The position numbers were made by a program, and so were the translations under genes. A stretch of DNA of 64,000 nt from Portunus trituberculatus (taxonomy: Eukaryota > Arthropoda > Malacostraca > Decapoda > Portunidae). Under the pieces are notes generated by a model. It was not told where the DNA came from. It was given only the letters and a program-made list of their open reading frames with translations, and did not search any database. The DNA lies in the NCBI RefSeq assembly GCF_017591435.1, contig NC_059276.1:8605276-8669275 (forward strand), in the 5' to 3' direction. This document shows positions 53,601 to 64,000 of the stretch, one piece after another (position 1 is the stretch's first letter; each line of letters opens with the position of its first letter).

Positions 53601-54180
53601 TTACCTCAGTGATACGGCGCGACGAGTTATTCCTGCCCGCCACGCCTCCATTACCACCTGACGCCCTTCGCATCTCTATTAACCCGCGCACTTTCCACTC
53701 TAAAGGCCAAAGTTTTTAGTCTGCCTTCGTTACGCTCTTGGGAATCTCGCCTTATTGTCTTAATTTATCCTTTCTGTAAGCCAAGCATGTCGCCTCTGCC
53801 CCCTTTCAGTAATTATATGATTCGTCTTAATTAGTGGCTAGATGGGAACTACGTGGTTTCATCCCTTTTCAGCCACTTTCTCGTGTTTCTCAGGTGTTCG
53901 CTCTACTGTGCTTTCCGTTACAGATACTCTTATTGGATCGGTAACTGCGCTGAGGGAAATTTGACAGCGCACGGTGAGATGACAATGGCTGTATCAGTGG
54001 CGTAACATTCGCTGGGAGGAAGGAAGGTCATGCAGGAATATTCAGTGGCATATCATTAGTTGTGGTTTTATTGTTCATTTTATTAGAATTTTAACAGTGA
54101 GAACATAAGCATTCCTATATTTCCTCTTCCTGTTTTGATGTGTGTTTATTTTTCTACCTGTTATTGCTTTTCTTGTATTC
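53601..54180. other. No gene seen
   Basis: Balanced unique sequence with short frames only. Confidence 0.4.
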
Positions 54181-54500
54181 ATTATCCTCGTCTGTGTCTT
54201 TTTTTTATCCTCTATACCTCCTTTATAATAGTCATAAACATCACATCACATACATAATATAATAATTGCCTTGCTCTCTATACTTCTCATATGCCTGTCT
54301 CCACTCTTATCTCCTCTATCTAATAAACAATCAAATCATTATCCTTGTCTCCGTCTTTTTTCATCCTCCATACATTCTTTCTAATAAACATAAACACATC
54401 ACGTACATAACATAAAGATTACCCTCCTCTATATACTCCTCCTCATCTGCTTCTATCTCCACTCTTACCTCCTCTATCTAAATAAAAATCCCAGCCACAA
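54181..54500. repeat. Tandem duplication, about 158-bp period
   Basis: TTATCCTCGTCTGTGTCTTT at 54181 and TTATCCTTGTCTCCGTCTTT at 54339 head two units. Both then carry TCCT(C/A)CATAC or TCCTCTATAC, CATAAACA, CACATCACATACATAA or ACATCACGTACATAA, and CTCCACTCTTA(T/C)CTCCTCTA. Confidence 0.8.
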
Positions 54501-54695
54501 AACATAAAGAAGCAAATCACAGTGAGCCTCGGCGGTCGGCCACTACACAGCGCACAGTTACAGCTGCGTGGGAGTCCCTTGGTCCGTCATTAGGAGAGGA
54601 AGGCAGCGGTGCACGGACGCAATCACTCGCCAGGTTAAATGGACCTCACATCCTTCTTCCACCTTGTTCCCGCGCGTTACTCGGCCTCCACTCCA

Positions 54696-54699
<4 letters not shown>
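54501..54699. other. CpG-containing unique sequence
   Basis: A GC-richer island whose plus frame is open for about 45 codons before the TG array. No pyrimidine tract precedes it, so no exon is called. Confidence 0.35.
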
Positions 54700-54728
<29 letters not shown>

Positions 54729-54855
54729 TGTGAGTGCGTGTGCGTGTGTGTGTGATAAATCGGAAGGGCGGCGCTCACGAGTGTATCACCTGCTTTCATT
54801 CACACCTAGACAGCTAGAGCACCAATTAGCCAGGTAACGAGGGGCGTAACCTGGT

Positions 54856-54930
<75 letters not shown>
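54700..54930. repeat. (TG)n, (CA)n and (GA)n arrays
   Basis: TG 54700-54754 with variant units, CA 54859-54900 joined directly to GA 54901-54930. Confidence 0.93.
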
Positions 54931-54935
<5 letters not shown>

Positions 54936-55308
54936 TGCTTTTTTACTTTTCTTTCTCTTATCATATCCAGTTATAATATTTTGCTCCTAATTTTAACTCC
55001 TGATTTTAATTCCTACCTGGTTGTCAGAAGGTTACGTTAATTGTACGAGTAAACAAAGTCGGATCATAAATTAAGTTAAATAATCAACATTGCAATATTT
55101 CCTGCTAGCCTTGCATGTTTTTTTCTTTTTTTCCCACGAGAGGTTTGGGATTATGATTATTAAATGTGGAGAAAAGGTTAAGATTATTATTATATTTTTT
55201 TCCTGAAGACTGTTCCTAATATATCTCATGCATATCATTTCATTATTAATGCTTCGCTATTTCCCACTTGCCCAATCCCCACCTCGTAAACTGAACCACA
55301 GAGACTTC
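54931..55308. other. No gene seen
   Basis: AT-rich unique sequence. Confidence 0.45.
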
Positions 55309-55553
55309 AAGAAGGGTCGAGAATTCTTAATATTTCAGCATTTATCCCGACCTTGCCTGACCTCAGTGAAGCTTCGGACTCTACTCAGATGTTTCGAGGC
55401 TCGTTTCACATTCTTCTCGAACATTTTTTTTTTTTTTTTTAGGAATGGTCGAGAATCTTTAATATTTCAGCAGTTATGTCAATTTTCCCTGACCTGAGTG
55501 AAGCTTCGAACTCTACTTAGCTTTTTCGAGTCTCGTTTCCCATTCTTCCGGAA
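55309..55553. repeat. Tandem duplication, about 130-bp period
   Basis: GGGTCGAGAATTCTTAATAT and TGGTCGAGAATCTTTAATAT begin two units, each continuing TTCAGCA(T/G)TTAT, CCTGACCT(C/G)AGTGAAGCTTC, G(G/A)ACTCTACT and TTTCGAG(G/T)CTCGTTTC(A/C)CATTC. A T-run separates the units. Confidence 0.85.
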
Positions 55554-56113
55554 CATAAAATTGAAAATGGTTACTTGTTTCTTTTTACTTTCTGTCTTAA
55601 AGCTGTTTTTTTTATGGGGTTTGATTTATAAAAGTTTCTAAAGAGTTCTACGTATCATATTTTATCTATTTATATCTTACTTCCTTGTTCGAGATTAGCA
55701 TGACTCCTTTGAACTCACTCTGCATTAGATATTTCACTGTCACGTATACATTTGTGGCATGAGATATTATTGTTATTATTATCATTATTATCACCATTAT
55801 TATCATTATTATTATCATTATTATAGAGAAAAACAAACAATCAATGAAATATTTCGACAAATTAATCAAGTTTTTATATTTCAAAGTTAACAATCATATT
55901 TTTTTCATCTCTCTTTCTTCCTAGACTTCAAAATTGATACCCCGTCACTCTCTCTTCCCAGTACGCCCACACCCCGCCTGAGTGTGGGCGTGGGCGGGAG
56001 AGAGAGATTGTGAGCGGTACAAAACCAAGAGGGCGGTGGGCTGCAGTTAGGAGTGGGTGGAGAGAACGGGTGGAACAATTGAGGGTGGAGAGGGATGGAG
56101 GTGAGGGAGTGGA

Positions 56114-56116
<3 letters not shown>
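55554..56116. other. No gene seen
   Basis: AT-rich with an ATT/ATC run at about 55768-55824. 55960-56100 is purine-rich on the plus strand. Confidence 0.45.
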
Positions 56117-56193
<77 letters not shown>

Positions 56194-56243
56194 GCAAAGA
56201 AAATAGGAAAAGAAATGTAGAAAAAAGAGTTATTGATAAAGAA

Positions 56244-56328
<85 letters not shown>
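56117..56328. repeat. Two (GA)n arrays
   Basis: GA at 56117-56190 and 56247-56328, 56 bp apart. Confidence 0.96.
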
Positions 56329-56333
<5 letters not shown>

Positions 56334-56623
56334 AAGAGATATATAGAAAGAAAGACGATTCAAACTAACATACCACATTCACACTACGTTCTTTACACCT
56401 CACTTAAAAACGCTACAGGTAAGAACGCTCCACAGGTGTCTGGCAAAGGTCGAGCTACCTGTGCTTCGGTTCGTGCAGGTGGAGTCGTTCTGTCTTCATT
56501 CATCCACGCCAAGGTGCAGCTCTAATATTCTCACAACTGGTCTTATCGCCCGTCTTATCGCGAGCATCATGACGGGCTAATCTTTCTGCGTTAGATTCGT
56601 GGGGGTATCTACTGCCTGCCTGC

Positions 56624-56624
<1 letters not shown>

Positions 56625-56676
<52 letters not shown>
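56625..56676. repeat. (GT)n microsatellite
   Basis: Perfect GT array of about 26 units. Confidence 0.96.
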
Positions 56677-56678
<2 letters not shown>

Positions 56679-56942
56679 ATGGGTAACAAATACTCCGTTC
56701 TAGATGGTTTTGATAATGTTGCACGTGCTTATGTGTATATTTCATTACTTGTTTATATATTCTTTGTGCCTGCGTTGAGTTTTTTATGTTTTTTAGTATG
56801 TAAAAGATTAAAAAATAGATCAATCCTAAAGTTTCACACTCAAACTCTATAGAAATAAAACCAAAACCACGAAAAATAACCCACAACAAAACGATCACAC
56901 TCACAAACACCACAAAATCCTTAAAAATCCTAAAATACTCAC

Positions 56943-57152
56943 CAAATAACCTTCAGTTCTTGCGCAGTGACCTCACCAGCCAGTCGTCCCCTCATTGACT
57001 CCAAGCAGGTGGCGGTAAGAGTAAGCAAGGTCTGCAGTGTGTGATCCTCTCCCTTCTTGAACTTGATGAACGAGAATGCAGTGAGGCCTGGCAGAGACTG
57101 AGGCTTTAGCGGGGTGTTGAAGGCGCAACAGGGGGAGGATAATGCTTTAGTG
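56943..57152 (-). CDS. Probable internal coding exon, unrecognised protein
   Basis: The best coding evidence in the window. On the minus strand a long pyrimidine tract ends CTCTCCCCATCGCAG (AG at 57154-57153), and 210 nt later there is a consensus donor (TATTTG|GTGAGT, GT at 56942-56941). One frame is open throughout: one leading base, 69 codons, two trailing bases. The peptide includes LKPQSLPGLTAFSFIKFKKG and ends GEVTAQELKVI. Many third positions are G or C and residue usage is balanced, unlike the flanking Ser/Leu/Pro frames. It looks like a soluble helical segment. I do not recognise the family, and no signal or membrane segment is visible. The frame continues upstream as a pyrimidine-coded shadow, which I read as intron. 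Confidence 0.55.
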
Positions 57153-57477
57153 CTGCGATGGGGAGAGAGGGAGAGAGGGAGGGTTAAGAGGGACGAGTTT
57201 GGGAGAGTAGCTTTAAGGTTGCGAAAGTTGGTATGAGAGAGATGGAGGAGTGGAAATGACGTGAGGAGGAGACTGGAGGGAGATGAGACCATTGCTATAT
57301 AAAGTAGCGTAGTGGTGGAGATAAAGAAGGAGGAGGAGGAAGAGGAGGAGGAGGGGTAGAAGTAGAGTATTGCAGTGGTGATGAAAGCGAGAGGGGGAGG
57401 AATAGGAGGAGGTAAGACAGCAAGACAACTCGTGTTTATTGATAATGGTGATTTTTATTATTAATGACGGTACTCAC

Positions 57478-57513
57478 CCCATCATTAAGAAACTGTCGCA
57501 GGAAAATGTGAAC
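57478..57513 (-). CDS. Possible 36-nt mini-exon upstream of the 57152-56943 exon
   Basis: The CT array at 57519-57542 supplies a perfect pyrimidine tract, then TTCTAG|G opens the segment and GATGGG|GTGAGT closes it. Phase arithmetic fits direct joining to the next exon: the frame FTFSCDSFLMM leaves GG, which combines with the leading C to make glycine. The phase-0 reading VHIFLRQFLNDG looks more natural, but joining it would give a TAA at once. Short length keeps confidence low. Confidence 0.28.
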
Positions 57514-57518
57514 CTAGA

Positions 57519-57542
<24 letters not shown>
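57519..57542. repeat. Short (GA)n array
   Basis: About 12 GA units followed by a G-run. Confidence 0.9.
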
Positions 57543-57551
<9 letters not shown>

Positions 57552-57713
57552 AGTGTAGGCTGGGAGTAAGAAGATTGGGAATGCATGTGGAGAAAGAGCG
57601 AAGGTGAAGAGGTAGAGGAGGAGAGGGAAACGGAGGAGGATGGAGAGAAGGAGGACGAGGAGCAGGACGAGGACGAAGACAAGAATGAAGAAGAAAGTAA
57701 GAATCATAAAAAC

Positions 57714-57732
57714 CACCACCACCACCACCACC

Positions 57733-57791
<59 letters not shown>
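57714..57791. repeat. (CAC)n-(AAC)n compound array
   Basis: CAC at 57714-57732 passes into AAC at 57733-57791. Read as poly-His then poly-Asn, or poly-Thr. Confidence 0.95.
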
Positions 57792-57794
<3 letters not shown>

Positions 57795-57905
57795 AATAGT
57801 CCTTACCCACAATTCATCAGCCACATTCCCTTTTCCTTACCTTAATTAAATAAGTGGATGCGCAATTACAATCTCCCATTTATTGTTCATGATGAAATTA
57901 GTAGC

Positions 57906-57909
<4 letters not shown>

Positions 57910-57966
<57 letters not shown>

Positions 57967-58129
57967 ACATAAACACTTCTCCTCCCGCCAAGTTTAATCC
58001 CAATCACGTTTTTGAGACCATTTGTTAGGGTAATTAAGGCAATTAGGAAATCTGGCAACCTTTCATTATTTCACCATTAATATTACGATTATTATTGGGT
58101 GGCCAGAGAAATAGTAGCACTGTATGTGA

Positions 58130-58173
<44 letters not shown>

Positions 58174-58240
58174 ATAGGAGGAATTGGTGGTGGTATACAG
58201 TGGTGGTGGTGGTGGTGGTGGTGGTGGTGGTGGTGGTGGT
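57910..58240. repeat. (GA)n, (GA)n and (GGT)n arrays
   Basis: GA 57910-57962, GA 58135-58170 and GGT 58199-58240. On the minus strand the first acts as a tract before a CAGCAG acceptor with a good AAG|GTAAGG donor 67 nt on, but all three frames between them contain stops. Confidence 0.93.
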
Positions 58241-58439
58241 AGTGGTATTTTCATTCTCTCTTATTTAAGGTTCGTGAAAAAATAATGAAAATGTTTGCGT
58301 TTTTAAAAGATTGTTAAAGTCATTTCTTGATTCTTCGTGTGAGTATTTGAAATCGTGTTATTTTTAAGCCAATATTTTCTTTTTCCTATCCTCTCTGTCT
58401 TTCGCCCTTCTACATTTACTAATACTCTCTCTATTCCTC

Positions 58440-58905
58440 TCCTTCATTTCCTTTAAACTCCTTTTTGTTATTCTTTCTTTCCCTCTTCCTTTCTTCTCCC
58501 ACCTTCTATCTACCTTCCTTTACACTCAAACTTTCTCTAATCCTCCTACCTTTACTTGTAAGTTCTATCCCTCTTCCTCATTTTCTCTTTAATCATTTTT
58601 GCTATCATCTCCCTTTCCTTTCCCACCTATCTACCTCCCTATACACGCACAGTTTCTCTCTATCTCTCTTTCTATCTCTTTCTTTCCTCTCCTCTCCCAC
58701 CTTCCCACTTCCTCCTTTTACACATATTTTTTCTCTATATCTCTCTATCTCTTTCATTTCCTCTACTACTTTTCCTCTTTTTCCCTTAACACACTCACTT
58801 TGCTTCTCTCTATCCCTCTCCTTCCTCTTCTCTCCCACCTATCTACCTGCATTTACTCTCACACTTTCCCTTTTTCTATCCCTATCTTCTCTCTCCTCTC
58901 CCTCA
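58440..58905. repeat. Pyrimidine-rich minisatellite, about 80-110-bp units
   Basis: Units with TCCCACC(T/A)(A/T)TCTACCT or TCCCACCTTCCCACTTCC, then TTTACAC(T/A)(C/T)A or TATACACGCA, a TTTCTCT(C/A)TATC tail and TCCTCTC recur at about 58497, 58620, 58697, 58780 and 58840. The long Ser/Leu/Pro frame is an artefact. Confidence 0.7.
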
Positions 58906-58911
58906 CAACAG

Positions 58912-59028
58912 GTCCGATACAAGAGACGCCTGACCCTCGTACCCGCTAGGTCATGCTATTATAGACGCCGTGACCTGCCAAACGTGGGATCCAACCGGAG
59001 TGAGAGAATTGGGTCCGTTTTTCATTAG
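58912..59028 (+). CDS. Terminal- or internal-exon candidate, unrecognised
   Basis: A very long pyrimidine tract ending CTCTCCCTCACAACAG is followed by an abrupt change to balanced, CpG-bearing sequence. In phase 0 it reads VRYKRRLTLVPARSCYYRRR and on to a TAG at 59026 (38 codons). A donor-like ACCGGA|GTGAGA inside would instead make an internal exon of about 88 nt. One other phase is open for 11 codons only. Arg-rich; no family recognised. Confidence 0.3.
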   Translation, partial: VRYKRRLTLVPARSCYYRRRDLPNVGSNRSERIGSVFH

Positions 59029-59295
59029 CTCTTCCCACAATACGCCTCTGTTTGTTGGTGTTTTGTTTGCTAGGATCCTTTGATGCAGGTGCGCGGTTCT
59101 CCCTGTGTGGGGTTCTGGAGTCAGGTGTTTTATGTGTTATTTTTATGCTGCCTGCTGTGTTGGGGAGTGTGTTTTGGTGGTGGTGGTGGTGGTTGTGTGT
59201 GTGTGTATGTGTGTGGTATTGATTGGTGATTTTTGCTTTGATTAGAATTATTACTCAGTATACTATAAGGTTAATTGATTCGTGAGGGAACGCAT

Positions 59296-59299
<4 letters not shown>
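59029..59299. other. No gene seen
   Basis: Unique sequence with short GGT and GT runs at 59177-59212. Confidence 0.45.
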
Positions 59300-59374
<75 letters not shown>

Positions 59375-59389
59375 ACTACTACTACTATC

Positions 59390-59480
<91 letters not shown>
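59300..59480. repeat. (CA)n-(CTA)n compound array
   Basis: CA 59300-59372 joined to CTA/CCA units and a CTA array to 59480. Confidence 0.96.
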
Positions 59481-59481
<1 letters not shown>

Positions 59482-59628
59482 ACAAGGTAACTACGATAAA
59501 ATGAACATAAAACTCAATCACAGTATCGAAAACGGACCGAATCAAAGGGAATACTAAAAGAAAAAACAGAAAAGCTTGAATATTCTGTCTTGTCGTGCAC
59601 TATGTTATTATTTTATTATTATTGCTAT

Positions 59629-59631
<3 letters not shown>

Positions 59632-59693
<62 letters not shown>
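59632..59693. repeat. (CT)n microsatellite
   Basis: Perfect CT array of about 31 units. Confidence 0.97.
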
Positions 59694-59699
<6 letters not shown>

Positions 59700-59953
59700 T
59701 AGCCTTGTATCTTCACACCTAAGGCAGAAAACCCCCTATCTGGTCACTTAATCCCCCTCAGATAAGGTAGAAAAGGGGACAGGTGTATCGTGGGAAGGGA
59801 AGCAAAGGTAGAGAAGAGGAATACTGCTTTTAGACAACAAGAAGATAAATCAAGCAAATTTTTGAAGTCTTTTCTTTTAATTATTTCCTTTTAATAATTG
59901 ATGATACTGGATTTTCGCTGAAGCATTTTATATTTTTGATTATGTACACGGAG

Positions 59954-60153
<200 letters not shown>

Positions 60154-60260
60154 AATTGATTAAGGCGCCTTGAATGTCCTGATAAATTTGCTCAGTGTAT
60201 AATTTCTGATCCGAACTTAAGGTATGATGAACCTCACATTTCCTGGACCCTCTGTGCTTC

Positions 60261-60261
60261 T

Positions 60262-60322
<61 letters not shown>
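60261..60322. repeat. (TG)n microsatellite
   Basis: Perfect TG array of about 31 units. Confidence 0.97.
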
Positions 60323-60327
<5 letters not shown>

Positions 60328-60954
60328 ATTTTTTTCTTTCTCCTCTTATCGTTTTCATCTCTTTTGTTTTCAATGTTATGTTTCTTTGTTTGGTGTTCCT
60401 GGTCGTTGCAATAAAGTAAAGATCATTTTGTTTTATCTATAATTTTGTCTCTTCCTTATCTACGATCCTTATCTCCACCTCCTCCTCCGTCCTTCCACAT
60501 CTTCAGTCTGCCTTCTACTTCTTTCACTGTTTTCTCCTCCTTTTCCTCTTTTTTTTTTTGCAATCCTTTCTTTATTTCCCCTTCCTCCTCCTCCTTTTCC
60601 TCATCTTTTCTCTCAGTATCATAAACTCATATATTTCTTTATCTCCTCTCTTTATCTTTTATGTGCATCTTTCCTCCTCCACTCCCCCCCTCGTCCTCCT
60701 CCTCCTTCACCCTTTCCTCCTCCTCGTAAGGCGTGAGGTCAACAGCTTCAAACAATTACAAATATTAATTGCCTTGTACAGTATATCACCTCCGATAAAT
60801 TAGTGAGCAGCGGGATATAGCGGCGGGAAAGCTTCTATCTCTCTCTTTCTCAGGTTCACGGGCGGGGCAAGGTAGGGAAAAAGAAGCAAGTAAGAGAAAC
60901 ATAAGTGAGAGTTTTGTCGTTCAGAAAAGATTGTATAAGCGAGTGAGTGCGTGT

Positions 60955-60956
<2 letters not shown>
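60323..60956. other. No gene seen; pyrimidine-rich
   Basis: T/C-rich with CCTCCTCC words at 60475-60730, then unique sequence. Confidence 0.5.

Positions 60957-60991
<35 letters not shown>
60957..60991. repeat. (TAG)n microsatellite
   Basis: About 12 AGT-class units, then GGT-rich sequence to about 61020. Confidence 0.95.
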
Positions 60992-60997
<6 letters not shown>

Positions 60998-61121
60998 TGG
61001 TGGTGGTTGTGGTGGTGGTTGGATGAGGTTGAAGGGAACCATATTCTACAGGAAGATGGAAAAGTGAAGTGTGGGAAGATGCAGAGATGATGAGAGGGAG
61101 AAGATGATGGGAGGAGATTAT

Positions 61122-61127
<6 letters not shown>

Positions 61128-61205
<78 letters not shown>

Positions 61206-61419
61206 GAGGTGCTTTAGAGCGAAATAGAAAGAAGAATTAAACTCAGGTGAAAGGTTAATGAGGAAAGAAGAAAAGAAGATAAAAGAAAATAAGACAAAAA
61301 AAAATGGTGGGAGAATTGAGAAAGGAAAAGAAGGAAGGGAGAATGTGAAAGAACAAGGAGGAGGAGGAGGAGGAGGAGGAGGAGGAGGAGGAGGAGGAGG
61401 AGGAGGAGGAGGAGGAGGA
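61128..61419. repeat. (GA)n and (GGA)n arrays
   Basis: GA 61128-61202 and GGA 61358-61419 in a purine-rich plus strand. Confidence 0.95.
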
Positions 61420-61541
61420 AATGGTTCACTTCACTTTGAGAGCGTTGCAGGAAAAGACCAAAATTGCTTTCCAACCCACTTAGCTCTAAATTTTGGGACA
61501 CCTAGCCACTACACTTCTTTTTCTTTAAAGTTTGCAGAATT

Positions 61542-61542
<1 letters not shown>

Positions 61543-61603
<61 letters not shown>
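61543..61603. repeat. (CA)n microsatellite
   Basis: Perfect CA array of about 30 units. Confidence 0.97.
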
Positions 61604-61604
<1 letters not shown>

Positions 61605-61677
61605 TTAAAATCCAACATGTGTATTACATTTTCTTTCTTTCCTCCTTTATTTTTAGCTCAGTCTCTTTCTGAATTAA

Positions 61678-61747
61678 CACCTGGCCACACCTGTGCTTTA
61701 CCTGACCCACACCTGAGCCACACCTACGCTCTAGAGTCCCACAGGTG
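61678..61747. promoter_or_regulatory. CACCTG cluster
   Basis: CACCTG at 61678, 61688 and 61710 and CAGGTG at 61742, with near-matches TACCTG and CACCTA between them, all within 70 bp. Core sites for bHLH and Snail/ZEB factors; function is inference. Confidence 0.3.

Positions 61748-62971
<1,224 letters not shown>

Positions 62972-63044
<73 letters not shown>
62972..63044. repeat. (CA)n microsatellite
   Basis: Perfect CA array of about 36 units. G/A-rich GGAGG sequence follows at 63170-63215. Confidence 0.97.
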
Positions 63045-63045
<1 letters not shown>

Positions 63046-63299
63046 ATCTAAGGCTTGAGTGGGTGACAAAAATAGAAATACAACTTAGATATTTTCCTCG
63101 CCCTTAACACGCCCAGCAAGGAAGCGGCTGCCAGATTCCTTCACGTCCCAGGGTACAGAGGGACGCCAGGAGGAGGAGGAGGGGGAGGTGGAGGAGGGGG
63201 GAGGAGGAGGAGGAAAGGTTGGGCATGGGTGGTGAGGGCGTGAGGATAGAAAAAGAACGTGGTGTGTGTGTGTGGGTGGCTGGTTGGGTGCTGGTTGGT

Positions 63300-63571
<272 letters not shown>

Positions 63572-63760
63572 CATAGGGGACTGTAGGGGTTGTGTGTAGA
63601 CGGTTGTGTGTATTTGTGTACGTGTAGGAAAGGTGTGTACGTAAGGTGTTTTTTCTGTCCTCTATACGTGTACGTGCTTCAAATGTTATGGAGGCTCACG
63701 TGCATTTAAAAGACAATGAATTCTTCCATGCCGTGTAAAAAGAAAGGCAAGTAAATATCG

Positions 63761-63995
63761 GCTGAGTTTTTTATATCAGCTCTTCTTGTCCTTGTGTACT
63801 GAAAGCTTTCCCTTTTTTAACCCAAGGCGATATTCTGAGCTGTTCTTTACATGTCACACGTCTTAATATCAATATCCAGTGATTAATTGAGTTTTTTTTT
63901 TTTAGCTCTTTATCCTTGCATATTGAAGACCTTCCCTTTTTTTAACCCAAGGCAATATTTTGAGCTGTGATTTACATGTCATACCTCTTCGTCTC
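63761..63995. repeat. Tandem duplication, about 125-bp period, at the right edge
   Basis: TGAGTTTTTT at 63763 and 63888 begins two units. Both continue AGCTCTT, CCTTG(T/C)(G/A)TA(C/T)TGAA, CTTTCCCTTTTTTAACCCAA or CCTTCCCTTTTTTTAACCCA, AGGC(G/A)ATATT(C/T)TGAGCTGT and TTTACATGTCA. The second unit may continue outside the window. Confidence 0.85.
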
Positions 63996-64000
63996 AGTAG

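Noticed and set aside
57846..57910. Minus-strand segment with CT tract, CAGCAG acceptor and AAG|GTAAGG donor
   Set aside because: All three frames carry stop codons. It shows how easily CT arrays create decoy acceptors here. A non-coding exon is not excluded.
57966..58058. Minus frame reading like a hydrophobic membrane segment near 58 kb
   Set aside because: No pyrimidine tract or donor bounds it, and it starts at a TTG.

Overview
This window looks like intergenic and intronic DNA from a decapod crustacean, most probably a crab-like species. No translated gene could be recognised by family. The organism call rests on four things seen together. About one eighth of the window, by my own summed coordinates, is long near-perfect microsatellite. 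The repeats are dominated by AC/TG, AG/CT, AGG/CCT and ACT/AGT. There is an arthropod-type TTAGG telomere-like tract. Three dispersed non-coding repeat families resemble repeats I associate with decapod genomes. The base composition is eukaryotic: no operons, ribosome binding sites, prokaryotic genes, CRISPR, rRNA or tRNA genes were seen.

Layout. 0-11 kb: a truncated TTAA-bounded MITE, microsatellites, a T-rich tract with a tandem duplication, purine and pyrimidine strand-switch blocks, a composite GGA/spacer array at 7.3-7.8 kb and a full MITE at 9 kb. 11-30 kb: the best plus-strand exon candidate (11339-11473), very long CT arrays, several 100-170 bp tandem duplications, an A-rich six-unit array (25.6-26.3 kb), a CpG-rich block (26.4 kb), a 172-bp-period AT-rich array (28 kb) and a dense GA/CA cluster (29 kb). 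30-46 kb: inverted TG/CA hairpin pairs, ACT/AGT arrays, a 1.1-kb decanucleotide minisatellite (34.2-35.3 kb), compound GA-CA-CCT arrays, the telomere-like tract (40.9 kb) and a CpG-rich block with open frames on both strands (44.5-45.1 kb). 46-64 kb: further arrays, a second full MITE (50 kb), a cluster of minus-strand exon candidates (52.3 and 56.9-57.5 kb), a plus-strand terminal-exon candidate (58.9 kb) and a tandem duplication at the right edge.

Coding content. Nearly all long open frames here are simple repeats read as poly-Ser-Leu, Cys-Val, Arg-Glu, Thr-His or Pro. Two segments stand out as likely true internal exons, because an uninterrupted, compositionally normal frame lies exactly between a good splice acceptor and a good donor: minus 57152-56943 and plus 11339-11473. 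Both encode proteins I do not recognise. A handful of weaker exon candidates are listed at low confidence. CT arrays and CAGGTR motifs are everywhere and imitate splice signals, so those weaker calls need transcript evidence.

Mobile and repeat content. The most instructive non-coding items are the TTAA-bounded, inverted-repeat MITE (three copies), two other dispersed families (six and two copies), the decanucleotide minisatellite and at least ten short tandem duplications of about 60-175 bp. Several of these duplications carry a microsatellite inside the duplicated unit. I found no autonomous transposase, no retroelement polymerase and no coherent new multi-gene system.
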